Of a stretch of DNA of 64,000 nucleotides, positions 35,901 to 46,777 are shown piece after piece. The stretch lies in NCBI GenBank assembly GCA_019096065.1, contig JAGUCH010000001.1, positions 15,872,001-15,936,000 of the forward strand. Direction: 5' to 3'. The notes under the pieces are model-generated. The model ran no database searches and was not told the origin of the DNA. It worked only from the letters and a program-made list of their open reading frames with translations. How positions within the stretch are numbered: position 1 is the first letter of the stretch; the number at the start of each line of letters is the position of its first letter. The DNA is from Paracyclopina nana (Eukaryota > Arthropoda > Copepoda > Cyclopoida > Cyclopettidae). The translations under genes were made by a program, and so were the position numbers.

Positions 35901-38410
35901 CGCCATCTAGCTGTCATTGACCCAATATGGAACTCCCATAGTTCTGATTTTACTCGATATGCTAAAAGTTTCAAATGTTGATGGAACGAGTACTCGACTC
36001 GAAATCTTGCTCGTAATTTCTTGGCTGGAACTACGTCCCTCTACTCGAAAGTTCAGGGCAAAAAACGCCTCAAAAATAATTTTTCATTACTAAGTGGGGA
36101 AAAAAATTCAAGAAAAATTTTGAAGGCCATACTATTTGATTTTAGCAACGTCAATTTTTTAATATCTCTTCAATATTTGAAATATTCGAAATTTGACACT
36201 TCCTATAATCCAACATTGATATAAACAAATAAAATTTAAGATTCTGTTATCATAATGTCACATATAATTAATCTTAAAGAGAGTAGTGATGGAACGAGTT
36301 TCAGCTTGGCTTGAAAGCTTGAAGCTAAAACCCAGCTTGAGCTACATAAGCAAAAAGCTTGGGATCGCTCGAACCAAATTTTGAAAAGCTTGAAAAAGCT
36401 TGAACCCAAAAAATGCAAAGCTTGAAAAAGCTTGAAAAAGCTTGAAACCAAAAAAATTCAAAACTTTATCCATTTTTTGCCAAAACAATAAAGGGCAAAT
36501 TTTAAAATCAGCAAATACTTGAGGGAGTGAAGTACTTAATCAAAGTTAAAGCTATTTCTGTCTTTATTTGCGCTTTTTGGGTAATTTTTAGTGATGGAAC
36601 GAGTTTCAGCTTGGCTTGAAAGCTTGAAGCTTAAACCCAGCTTGAGCTACATAAGCAAAAAGCTTGGGATCGCTCGAACCAAATTTTGAAAAGCTTGAAA
36701 AAGCTTGAACCCAAAAATGCAAAGCTTGAAAAAGCTTGACACCAAAAAATTTCAAAACTTTATCCATTTTTAATCAAAACAAAAAAGGGCTGATGTTAAA
36801 ATTAACAAATACTTGAGGGAGTGAAGTGCTTAAATCTAAGTTAAAGCTATTTCTGTCATTTTTTGTGCTTTTGGGGTAATTCTGTCAAATCTGGTTAATA
36901 AATAACATTTTTTATGTGTAATAACTAATAACTTGAAAAGCTTGAAAAAAGCTTGAAATGTGAAATTTTGAGCTTGAAAAAGCTTGATAATAATTTTCAA
37001 AAGCTTGGGATCGCTCGAACACTTTTCAAAAAGCTTGAAGCTTGATCAAGCTGAAAATTTCCGGCTCGTTCCATCACTAGTAATTTTGTCAAATCTGGTG
37101 ACTAATCGCCATTTTTTATGTAAAAATACTAAAAAAGTGAAAAGCTTGAAAAAAGCTTGAAATGTGAAATTTCGAGCTTGAAAAAGCTTGATAATAATTT
37201 TCAAAAGCTTGGGATCGCTCGAACACATTTCTAAAAGCTTGAAGCTTGATCAAGCTGAAAATTTCCGGCTCGTTCCATCACTAAAAGAGAGTATGCTATT
37301 AAAGCTATGATGGTTTATACCAACTACCAACGCAATACGCATCGTAAATACTGTCATCAATTGAATAGGATTGAAGCGCTTATTTTCCGAATGCCGGCAA
37401 TGATACTTCTTTGGGAACATCTGCCTTTTAATAAGAAGGAAATTAAAATTTGTCTGTAAACGTTGAAATGAGGCCTAAATAAGGAAAATACTCAAACCTT
37501 GACTCAAAAAAAATGCTCATATCAATTGAGGACACCTTTAAATGTTTGCCTATTGACTTACTTATGTACTCAGAGCTTACGCGCCATCTATCGGACATTT
37601 GTGTTTCTAGCTATTTCAACTTTTCAACCATGAAATTATTGAAGCAACATACGATCTGCGTGATATGTTTTGCACTGCTAATTACTTGTAACTTTCCAGT
37701 TGAAGGGAGGATGAGACTGTGACAAAACTGTCGGTTTTCGCCACATATGCCATTGGTCCAGGCAATAAAAAACCAGGCAAAAATCGGCTGAAATTGAAAC
37801 TCTCATTTTCAAACAGGTTCAATGTCCCATCGATGGACTGCACGCAGACGAAATCTTTGCCTTGGACCCCGCCAAACGGGCCAATGCACATGGAAAACGC
37901 AGATCTGGATAGCTTGTGCTGATACACCAGGTTTAATTGGTAGCTTTCCAGATTTTTCGTTTCCTTCACATGATTTCCAACTGCTCTGGAAATGGAATAC
38001 ACAGCGAGCTGCCTCGGGTGCAAAATGGCCACTTGGGGTCCCTTGCTCCCACTGATATAGAATTTGTTGAAAAAAGTAAATTATAGAAGCATGTCAATTA
38101 TATAATTACTATTAAAGTACCTCGCTAAGTTTCCCACTTCAATTTGCAAAATTGGAATGCACAAGTCCACTTCTAGAAGTAAATTGCTGGCTTTGGATGT
38201 TGATTCAGATTTGTCATCTGGTGCAATTGGCACAACGTGGAAAAGCCTCAGTAAACCTTCGAGAGAGGCTGTGAAAACCAGATCAGTGTAAGGGCTGTTT
38301 GCAATGAGGTCGGATGAGGGGAAAAACGCGAGGCTGTTGGTCGAATAAGTCTCACTATTTTGCTGAGAATTCTGCCATGACCAAAGCTCCTTCGTTTTGA
38401 ATAGTGACAT
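32936..38410 (-). CDS. BBS9: BBS9/PTHB1, BBSome subunit, 943 aa
   Basis: Nine exons on the minus strand: 38410-38121, 38051-37686, 35451-35180, 35121-34988, 34926-34734, 34678-34448, 34393-34154, 34098-33503 and 33445-32936, all in phase. The N-terminus MSLFKTKELWSW and the blocks LLLEVDLCIPILQIEVG, GPFGGVQGKDFVCVQSIDG, FSRFLPGFLLPGPMAY, YVGALGTDPALFSAP, VSTNKHAVSLLDLFPG, VLSSKTSQRYRLQSD, LLSRFKDKTPTPLTNLDSLLEGTY and GWEETTDAA match PTHB1 along its length. That covers the beta-propeller, GAE and platform regions and the helical C-terminus. The BBSome moves membrane proteins in cilia; in insects these are on sensory neurons and, where flagellated, sperm. The C-terminal tail is longer and more acidic than human. 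Intron 2 (35452-37685) carries the nested hAT-type MITEs. Confidence 0.94.
36284..37283. mobile_element. Outer hAT-type MITE, split by a copy of itself
   Basis: Inverted ends TAGTGATGGAACGAG (36284-36298) and CTCGTTCCATCACTA (37269-37283) are perfect. They are flanked by a perfect 8-base direct duplication, AAAGAGAG, at 36276-36283 and 37284-37291. An 8-base duplication and TAGNG ends are hallmarks of the hAT superfamily. The element has no coding capacity and is made of repeated AAGCTTGAAA-type words. The left half (36284-36588) and right half (37080-37283) are separated by the inner copy. Confidence 0.9.
36589..37079. mobile_element. Inner hAT-type MITE inserted in the outer copy
   Basis: Same inverted ends, TAGTGATGGAACGAG (36589-36603) and its reverse complement (37065-37079). 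They are flanked by the 8-base duplication GTAATTTT at 36581-36588 and 37080-37087. The interior matches the two halves of the outer copy in order. At 491 bases, it is probably the full-length unit of the family. It inserted after the outer copy. Confidence 0.9.
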
Positions 38411-38902
38411 GATGAACTAGACCAGGTATCGCAAGTGAAATGTACAAAATATGTAGGGTGTATAGATACAGTGCTTTCTAATGCCACCATACCTGTCGTG
38501 GTCATTATTGGTTTGAAAAAGCAGCGCCAACATTTTTTTAACCCAGCTTTTGTTTTTAGCCGTACTTCATAAAGCGCCGCTGTCATAAATTGTCCAAAAC
38601 TTTAAAAGCATGAATCGAAGCTCTAATTTTATTATCAAACATATAATTCAAAGCAAGCAGCACATTTGTGTACTGTATTTGCTTGTGAAATTAGTCGAAA
38701 TGAAAGCTTTCATCCACTCATGTGTGATAAAAATGAGAAAAATGCTTAAAATGTGACCTTCTCTATTCAATGCACAGTCCAGTCCTCTATAATTTACCCC
38801 AAAAAATTTCCGATGCTTTCCCTTAATCTTATAGGAAAAAAACCCACATCAGTACAACTTTTACTTTTGGGCCTTGAAGTGCATAAAAAAGTTTTAGTAG
38901 TC
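38411..38902. promoter_or_regulatory. Divergent promoter region of BBS9 and the choline-transporter-like gene
   Basis: 492 bases between two start codons on opposite strands. AT-rich; I see no TATA box at a fitting distance on either side. An in-frame ATG at 38753 upstream of the transporter start is unlikely to be used, because the family similarity begins after 38903. Confidence 0.45.
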
Positions 38903-41116
38903 ATGTCTGCTGCCAATGACAGCTTTGTAGAAGAGCCTGACAGTGATGACGAAGGCCTTAATGTCGTTGGATTGTCTTCCATCATAGTTTTCTACTCAAT
39001 TGTCTTGGCCATAGGGATTTGGGCTGGATGGAGGCAAAAGCAGATTGGAGGCAAGGCTGACCAAGAAACTGTTATGTTGGCAGGAAGAAATTTGGGCCTT
39101 TTTGTTGGCATTCTGACCATGGGAGGTAACTTACGAGTTATGCAATCAATTTACATCAGCTGAATGCCATAAAGAAACCTGATTGGCTATTGAAGCAAAA
39201 TGAAATTACTCCTCACATAAACAAAATAGTTCCTCTTGAAACATTAATAGACCCTAATTTAAATAATTTCATATTAATTGATAGGGAGTTATCAATGAGA
39301 AATGTATGAAATTGTGTTTTTTTTCAGCCACTTGGGTTGGTGGTGGCTTCATAAATGGGTCTGCAGAGAAGACTTACAAAACTGGTTTGATTTGGACTCA
39401 AGCCCCAATAGGATACAGCCTCTCACTGTTCATTTCTGGCACATTTTTTGCCAGGAAAATGCGAGACTCCAACTATGTCACCATGATTGACCCCTTCACC
39501 CAAAAGTTTGGCCGTTGGGGAGCTCTGCAAGCTTTGCCTGCTGCTGTGGCTGAAGTGTTCTGGTCAGCTTCCATCTTGGCTGCATTGGGATCAACTCTCC
39601 AAGTCATTTTAAAAATTGACATCAATGTATCCATCATTATCAGTGCTGCAATTGCAGTGCTCTACACTTTGTTGGGTGGACTTTTGTCTGTAGCTTACAC
39701 AGATGTATTTCAGCTCTTTTTCATTGCTTTTGGGCTGGTAAGAAAGACTCGGCTGAGCAAGGTACTAGGCCTAATTTCGGGTTCAGTTTTTAGCCCTGCC
39801 TTTTGCCCTCACCAATGAGCACGTAGGCAGTCTCGATCCCGCCGTCAATGATTGGGTTGGAAGCATTCCAGACTACAAAGTTGGGCTGTGGGTGGACTAT
39901 GTATTTTTGCTCACGTTGGGAGGGATTCCTTGGCAATGCTACTACCAAAGGGTGTTATCTTCAAAGACCTCAGCAAGAGCAGTTTGGCTGTCTTATGGAG
40001 GAGGACTCATAGCCCTCATCATGACAGTCCCGTCAGTTCTATTTGGAATCATAGGAAAAGCTACGGACTGGAAGAGTACAGCCTATGGGGAGACTCCTGG
40101 CGAAGATGGAAGGCCCGATACCAACCTAGTTTTACCTCTATGTCTGCAATACTTGACCCCATCATGGGTGGCCTTCTTTGGCCTTGGAGCTGTGAGCGCC
40201 GCAGTGATGTCTTCGACTGATTCTTCCATGCTCTCAGCTTCAACCATGCTCGCGAGAAACGTCTACAAAAGTGTGTTCAGGCCTCAGGTATGAAAAATTG
40301 CTCCGCCAGGTGTCGCTTCAGTGGCTCAGCTGGCTGCACGGCTGGCGGCTGAAAGGGCAGCAAAAAGTGGAAATAATCAAGTTTTCTTCTAAATCCATTC
40401 TATTTTTTATGCAGGCTTCTGAAAAAGAAGTTTTATTTGCACTGTGGGTGCTCATCATCATGAACTGCGCCTGTGCAACCGCTTTGGCAATCCACTACAA
40501 AAGCATCTACAATCTCTTGTAAGGCTTCATTTGAGCGATCACTAACAGAAAAAATCCCAATTTTTCCCACCTTGCAGTGTGCTTTGCTCGGATTTTGTGT
40601 TTGTCCTGGTTTTCCCACAGCTTTTGCTGGTGCTCTACTTTGACCAGGCCAATACGTACGGATCCGTGATTTCCCTCGCCATTGGAGCTTGCCTACGCTG
40701 GCTATGTAATTATAATCAAATGCATTTCACGTGCACTGCGCAAATCCTGCTCACACAAATTAAAGGTGGAGAGGTGAGATTCCAGCTTGACCCGGTCATC
40801 AGCTTTGGCACCATCACCAGCACCACTCATTTGAGCGAAGATGGCAGCTTCATGACTGGAGAAGTTCCTTTTCGAACCATAGTCATGCTTATTGCCCTTT
40901 TATCTCACTTGGCCATTAGCTGGGCATCGCATAAGGCCTTTGTTGAGCGGAAAATTCCATTATCCTTTGACGTCTTGCAATGCTACCGAATTTGGTAACT
41001 CACCCAATACTAAAGCTAACTTTACCTCATGAAATGCTCGCAATTTCAGCAACGTGACTGGTGCTGTGATCCCCGCAACTTCGCGACTCTTAGTGCAAGA
41101 AGAAGAAGATTTATAG
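38903..41116 (+). CDS. SLC5A7: CHT1-like sodium-coupled choline transporter (SLC5 family), 553 aa
   Basis: Seven exons: 38903-39125, 39328-39737, 39787-40287, 40415-40518, 40578-40705, 40766-40994 and 41050-41116, all in phase. About 13 membrane helices. Blocks matching the high-affinity choline transporter: [96 protein letters not shown] and NTYGSV. CHT1 brings choline into cholinergic nerve endings for acetylcholine synthesis. This copy differs from CHT1 at several positions and has a short C-terminal tail ending in EEEDL, so it may be a paralogue with another substrate. The last small exon rests on splice signals and phase only. Without it, the frame ends six residues after the sixth exon's FDV motif. 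Confidence 0.88.
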
Positions 41117-41123
41117 ACATCAA

Positions 41124-41129
41124 TTTATT
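41124..41129 (-). terminator. Polyadenylation signal overlapping a stop codon
   Basis: AATAAA on the minus strand that includes the TAA stop of the 121-residue protein. It lies eight bases from the stop codon of the convergent transporter gene. Confidence 0.55.
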
Positions 41130-41490
41130 CCTTCTCTGTCGTAGCTTGAACGCTATTAAAATTCGGTGGCGTTTTGATGTTGACGCGACTTGTCACGGGC
41201 GGGTAAACGGGGAAAGGCGCCTCGGGCTCGGTGAGGAATTCAAAGTCCAATTCGGGCTCGCGAATGTCAAAGTCCTTCACATTGATGCCGACGTCCTGGA
41301 CGTCGTGGTAAAGGTTGTAGAGCTTGCCCAGGGGATGCGATTTGAGAAAGTCCAGCCATTTTTCCTGGTTGCCCTTCAACTGCGGGTGGCTGGAGAGAAA
41401 CGCGGGGTAGATTCCTCGGGCTGTGAAATCGGTCAAAATTGCCAGCACCACCAACACGACTCCAAAGGAGACTTTAACGAACGGCGACAT
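41125..41490 (-). CDS. Small secreted or single-pass membrane protein, 121 aa, unrecognised
   Basis: A single exon on the minus strand. Residues 5-20 are strongly hydrophobic (VKVSFGVVLVVLAILT), as in a signal peptide or N-terminal anchor. The rest is polar, with a KWLDFLKSHPLGKLYNLYHDVQDVG segment that looks helical, then an acidic and proline-rich tail ending ATTEKE. There are no Cys in the mature part. I do not recognise the family. The gene is tail-to-tail with the choline-transporter-like gene; stop codons are eight bases apart and its 3' UTR must overlap that gene. Confidence 0.65.
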   Translation of the reverse strand: MSPFVKVSFGVVLVVLAILTDFTARGIYPAFLSSHPQLKGNQEKWLDFLKSHPLGKLYNLYHDVQDVGINVKDFDIREPELDFEFLTEPEAPFPVYPPVTSRVNIKTPPNFNSVQATTEKE

Positions 41491-43372
41491 TTTACGACTT
41501 TCTGCACGAGCTGGCTTTATTTATTTCAGCTGAGACATTATTAGATGAGACAATTAGCCTGTCTGCGTGCGACAGGGTGGTGCGCGCGCATTTTTTAGTT
41601 GTCATGCGCATTCATGCTTTTTCAAGCGCAAAAAGTGATTTAGGGGTGCGGACCACCATCGCAATAATAAGCACATTTTTTGTGAAAATAATTCCGCCAA
41701 ATAGAAGTGTAACTACGGTTGATGCATTAGACTTTTTTTGGCTGAATGCAAAAGCAAATATTTAAGTGGTTTTTTCGCGCATCCATCTGTTAGCAGGAAC
41801 CGCGATTTACATTTTAGAAAACGCACTCGATTTAATTTTTTTCATATTTGAATTAGTGCGCGGGCGCGCTCTCTTTGTACACCATTAAACAATAATTAAA
41901 GTGCTGCAAATCAGAAATAGGAATCAGTGTGTGTAACATGTGCATCAAGGCATAAGTGGGAATCCACATGAGGAGATAAGAACAAAAAATTGGTGAAACC
42001 TTCTACGATTGTAGGATTAGGAGTGATAGAAGCCATCTGGAACTGACTTGAAAGTTTAGTTCATCCTTGCCCACCGGGTGTTTCACATTTCACCATATAA
42101 TAATAATTGGCCGTAAGCGAAATTGTCCGCCTGTTCACGCGAGCGAGTTCGCGACTCTACTACTGTAAACTAAGCAGTCATCCTTAATGGACGAGGGTGA
42201 AAACGCTGGATTAAAACATAAAGCCTGTGAATATTGTCACATACATTTCTCATGACTAATTAGCCGGGCAATGAAGCAGAAACGACAGTCCAAGATGTGG
42301 CAAGAAATCAAGCTGATATTCCTGACCAGTGTGGGATTAAAACGCAAAAAGAAAGGTTCATCAAATGGCATCGAGACCAAATCGTAAGTTTTATTGTTAA
42401 GCTGCAAAAGCGTGACATCGATATAAGCGTAAGGCACGTGGTTTTGCCATTAGCTTTTAACGGAGTTTTCTCTTTGGAAAAAACGAGCGATTTATTTTTC
42501 ATGGCTTCTCAAAGATTTCGAGGAAACCACTTTGACATCATTGCTACTTTATAATAATGTACGCTCTTCCAAGATCTTAGCTTGAATTGAGCTATTTTGC
42601 ATCATAATGAATTCTTCAAATTTCAATTTTACTACTATAGATATTTTATTAGGTGGAAAGTAATTTTAACTTGAAAAAGCTTAAAAAGAAAAACAAAATC
42701 ATGAAGCTGAATCCATTACTGACTGCACTGCATGAAAAAAGGGGAATTTTCTGAAGTTTTGATAACATTTAATGTACGGTTGTACGTAAATTACTGGAAT
42801 AGCATAAAGCTAAGTAATAGCATAGGCTAAATTTCGCCAGCTCGAGGGGACATTTTTTCAAATTATTGAAAAATAGCGTCGTCGTCAGAGCAAGAAAACA
42901 TTCAACATTTGTCTTAAAAGGAAAACCACTGAACCAATTTAGTTTTCTCACCATTTATTTAGCAAGGGAGTTTCGTCCAGCCAAAATCTAATTACCGCCA
43001 GCTAAGTGCGAAAATCCATTCAACTATGGCTTTTAAAGCAAACTGCTTGTAATTCAGAGAAAGTTAATTGAAGTTGCCAAGTGATTATGATGAAAAAGAT
43101 AGCAACAGTAAAAGAATCCTTGAAAACTGCAAAATCAAAAGAGTTCGATTGCAGAATTTAAGTACTGGCCTTGGATTGCTGCATTTTTTATCTGGTTGAA
43201 AGACCAACCAACCATGCAGATTTAGTTCTTGAACAAAGTACGCGTGCGTTGTGGCAACATCAGCAGGCTACAGAAAGTGAAGGATTTCTCTCTTTCTTTC
43301 AGTCGAAGATGTTCATGGACCGCAGAGTCACTCCATAATGATCACCAAGGAAATCACCAATTTTTGTCACTG
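41491..43372. other. Intergenic
   Basis: About 1.9 kb, AT-rich, with no gene I can support. Near 42643-42667 a stretch resembles the inverted end of the 91-677 element (TTTTAT...GGAAAGTAATTTT), possibly a worn fragment of the same family. The last part may contain 5' exons of the next gene. Confidence 0.45.
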
Positions 43373-44571
43373 ATGAACTTTCAAGCTTTGGAAGCTGATG
43401 ATGAAACGGAGTCTGCCAAATCTGGTGAAGGTAAAAATAGCCTTTTTTATCTATTTAATTAGTGGGCTATTATTGCAATCACATGGGAAGTTGTGAGCTG
43501 ATTTTCCCTGGCAGAAAATATTGTAATTTTCGCAATAATTTGTAATGGCTCGATTTTACAGACACTGTGATGATGGACTTGAACCATGATGCCGCAAAGC
43601 ACAAAATGGCCATAAGGCCAAGCAATAGGAGAACTCCAAGTAGGTTGGCCAATAACAACAATCCTCAGCCTATGGGTGCCAAAATTGAGAGTCCGGAGGA
43701 GCAGGAAGTGATCAAAGTTGAGGAGAAGCCAACGCAAGTCTTGTCACGGTCAGCATCTTTGTCCTCGTTGGATTTCATCCAGATTCAAGAGGAATGCCAA
43801 AACCTACTCAAAACGAAGGCTCACAGCTTCAGAGCTTTGCCAGCTCTGTTCCTGGTTGACCAGGACCTCGTCAAGGAAACCAGAGTAGGCCCAAATGTCA
43901 TAATGATGAAGACGTTGCCACACTTGAGATTCTCCTTGGCTGAGGAGCAGCAGGAAAAATTCAAAATCTCCATCGCTAATTGGTGCATGGCCAATGAAGG
44001 CCTCCGAAAGTCCATTCAGAGCTTGCAGCCAACTGCATCCACTTTGGCGCCCATCTCCTTGTACTTGAGTTCAGAGAGCTTGGCCTCCATTTGCTCCGGA
44101 TTGCAAGCTCTCGACTCCGGAGTGGCTGATGTCACGGATGTCATTGAGAGCAGCTCCTCCGATGAGGAAAAGCCATCCATCGAAGATACAATCCACCCAA
44201 ATGTTGCGGATGAAGCCGAACCTGAAGAGGTGATCATGGAAGAAGAGAAGCTGGACGAATCCGGAGATTGCCTCATGAATGTCAATGTCAAGGAACGAAG
44301 GCAGATTTTGATGCAAGTCCTCAATGACCAGATCCTGAATTCCTGCTCCTCTGGTGAGAAGTTTGCCACCCTTTCCAGATTGGCTGCCAAAAATGCGTCA
44401 ATAGTCAAGATGGCTGTACATAACTTGGACAACAATTGCTTACTGGATGGTGACAAGAAAGACTCCTCCACCGACCACCATGCTGACACGGACAGTATTA
44501 TAGCCATCGAAGCTGCGAGCAAAGTCAAGTTGATGGTGTCCAAATTCAGCTCCAAAGAAGTGGTCGCTTAG
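43373..44571 (+). CDS. Unrecognised acidic protein, at least 355 aa
   Basis: Two exons, 43373-43430 and 43562-44571, in phase. The start is uncertain: the frame is open back to 43229, and an acceptor (TTTCTTTCAG) lies near 43302. The protein is soluble, with no signal or membrane segment. After a basic Asn-rich stretch (RPSNRRTPSRLANNNN) comes a Ser-rich motif SRSASLSSLDFI that could be phosphorylated. A mixed helical part with ALPALFLVDQDLVKETRVGP follows. Then come a strongly acidic Ser/Glu region (ESSSSDEEKPS...EEVIMEEEK) and a final helical part. I do not recognise a family. Its polyadenylation signal appears to lie inside the convergent receptor gene. Confidence 0.65.
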
Positions 44572-44577
44572 CAAATT

Positions 44578-45635
44578 CTATTCATAATTATGCATCTCTA
44601 CAGAATAAATATCCAGTCTTTGTCTAGGTTGGCAAGGTTTGCACAAGAGCTTTCTAAATAGTGCCACGTCTCTTCTGAGCTCTCCACTCGAGCCAATGTA
44701 AAGGACTGGCACTATAACGGTGAATACGAGCACCAAAGCCTGCTGGTAGTTGATCAGTGTGATGATGTGGCTTGCATCAATGCTGGATCCAGACTTGATC
44801 ACCATGATGCTCGAGGGTATCATGGACACAATCACCACAAGCCAGATGAGCAAGCTCGAGGGTGCAGTCACAATGTTGTGGCTCTTGATTCTCTCAATTC
44901 TCGTTGAGGCCACCACAGTCACTCTCACAGCGTTGACCCTCATGTAATTCAGAATTCTGGCGTAGCAAATGCAATCCACGATGATGCTGTTGACCATGAT
45001 GACAAGCAGGGTGAAGAGGAAGATGTAGGTGGGTGTTCCAATATCACTGATGAGCAGGCAGGTTGCCCACAGAGGGTGAGCCTCGAAGCTCAGGGTAATC
45101 AAGGGTAGGGATGTAATTAGCACCACTCCCACAGTGACACCAGTTATTAAAAGGAGAATGGATCCCTGGTACACCAGAGTATTGCAAAATACATACATAT
45201 GCCTCACCACTGCCAAAGCTGTCAGACAGAGCTTTTGGAATAGCGTGATTGTAGGAAACAAGAGGAAGGTGGAAGTGCACAGATTAAAGTTTGACACGAT
45301 GATAGCAACCGGGTGGATCAAAGCCACCAAATTGCACAGGGAAGACCAGACAATCAAGTAATTTATGACAGTTCTTCTATGCGTGAACCTGCAAAGAATA
45401 ATCGCAATTTAGGATACACATTTTAGGGCAGTCACGCAACCTCTCACCTGAGAATTTGCAGGATAAGAAAAAGGTTGATGGGCACCGCCACAACCACGAT
45501 GGCAGCCGCAATGAAAACGTACAATTCTAGGCTATTCCTTACTGAGCTATGTGCCAGCTCTATCCTTTTCCACTCTGTGCTTTGGTTGTAGGGGCTAAAG
45601 TCGATTTCTGGCCTCTCACTGCCATTAGCTGCCAT
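44578..45635 (-). CDS. Divergent rhodopsin-like GPCR, 332 aa
   Basis: Two exons on the minus strand, 45635-45448 and 45388-44578, in phase. The short N-terminus has two N-glycosylation sites (NGS, NQS). Seven hydrophobic segments follow with receptor-like spacing: TM1 LELYVFIAAAIVVVAVPINLFLILQ, TM2 NYLIVWSSLCNLVAL, TM3 ending TALAVVRHMYVF, then TM4-TM7. A Cys sits just before TM3 (NLCTSTF) and in the second outer loop (ATCL). The usual DRY triplet is replaced by VRH, and TM7 has VPVLY where NPxxY is expected. A short basic tail with Cys follows (LLCKPCQPRQR). Probably a class-A orphan receptor; ligand unknown. A chemoreceptor of the insect Gr/Or type is less likely given the TM2 and TM3 features. 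Confidence 0.75.
44604..44609 (+). terminator. Polyadenylation signal inside the convergent gene
   Basis: AATAAA on the plus strand 33 bases past the stop of the 355-residue protein. It lies within the last exon of the receptor gene on the other strand. Confidence 0.45.
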
Positions 45636-45752
45636 GTTGAACAACTACTGTGCATGACTCGAAGCTTTTCCTCGTGACTATACCTGGTTTACCAAACTGT
45701 ATTGTAGCATAAAACACACATAATTAAGAGAGAGAGTCCAGAAAATGCCACT

Positions 45753-45758
45753 TTTATT
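45753..45758 (-). terminator. Polyadenylation signal AATAAA
   Basis: AATAAA on the minus strand, 77 bases past the cuticular protein stop codon. Confidence 0.6.
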
Positions 45759-45834
45759 TTGCTTTAAGACGAAGACCAATTTTTACAAAAAAAAACATGG
45801 AGGGGGATTCTTTTTAAATACTGGCCACAAAAAA

Positions 45835-46693
45835 TTATTTCCTTAAATCGTAGGCAAAGTTGAAGTCAGGTGTGTTAACCCTCACGTTGTTGGCTCCAGC
45901 CACCCCGAAAATGCCCTGAACTGAGTTGTCCACAGGTGCAGGTGCTGGCACGACAACAGGTGCAGGTGCAGGGACGGGAGCAGGTGCGGGTGCGGTGGCC
46001 ACAACAGTGGTGGTCGTGGATTGGAGGCTATTGCTCACAGTTTCCCTGATGAGTGGGGTCAATTGGGCAATGATGCGGGCAATCAAGTCCGAGTTATCCG
46101 TTTGGACCACAACAGGTGCAGGTGCAGGTGTGGGCCTAGGTGTGACGATGACAGGTGCGGGAGCAGGTGCGATTACAACTGGCCTGGAAACGGTGGTAGT
46201 GGTGGCGGTGCTTGATGTGCTTGAAGAGGAGCCAGAATCAGCTTTTCTGCGAATTGTAATAAAGCCCTCTTGGAGGTCGCGTTTCTCGGTGTAGCCTCCG
46301 GGCCCAGCTGTGTAGGTGACAGTGACCAAAGCTCCATTAGCATCCACATAGCTGTACTGGCCAGTCACATCAACTCCCTCACGATTCTCCTGGTGAGCCA
46401 AGTAGGTTTGGGAGTCATCATCAGCCACTTGGTACGAGTAGGTGTATTGGGGGTTAGACTGTAATAGAATGTATTTTTACACTACAGCTGTTTGTATTGT
46501 GCAAAGGAGCTTACGTCGAAAGGACCTCCGAGGTCATTTTCAACCTCAGTGTTGAAATCGTCCAGTCCACGTTGAGGAGCAGCAAAGGCACCGACAAGGG
46601 CAAGAGCAAAAACGACGAAGGTCTGGGGAAAAACAGGCAATTGACAATATGTTTGGTTTTTACGTTTTTTACACTGAATACCTTGAGGTACAT
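45835..46693 (-). CDS. RR-1-type cuticular protein (CPR family), 247 aa
   Basis: Three exons on the minus strand: 46693-46682 (only MYLK), 46622-46515 and 46458-45835, all in phase. A four-codon first exon, with the signal peptide (TFVVFALALVGAFAA) completed by exon 2, is typical of arthropod cuticle genes. The chitin-binding Rebers-Riddiford core lies near residues 43-95 (YSYQVADDD, GVDVTGQYSYVDANGALVTVTYTAGPGGY) and has the RR-1 pattern of flexible cuticle. After it come a Ser/Thr run and Ala-Pro repeats (APAPAP), with VVV and a helical SDLIARIIAQLTPLIRETV. The last residues are DFNFAYDLRK. The protein is secreted to the cuticle. A TATA box precedes the gene. Confidence 0.93.
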
Positions 46694-46768
46694 TTTTCTG
46701 TTGGTTCACTGAAGATCTTGACCAAATGGAAGCTTGGACTGGAATAATGCTCATCTTGAATTTGTCCG

Positions 46769-46777
46769 CTTTATATA
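46769..46777 (-). promoter_or_regulatory. TATA box (TATATAAAG)
   Basis: TATATAAAG on the minus strand, 76 bases upstream of the cuticular protein start codon, giving a predicted transcription start near 46740. Confidence 0.7.

Noticed and set aside
36290-37270. Regular AAGCTTGAAA words, at first sight a tandem or CRISPR-like array
   Set aside because: Spacing is irregular, there are no unique spacers, and the block is fully explained by two nested MITE copies with target duplications. The genome is eukaryotic.
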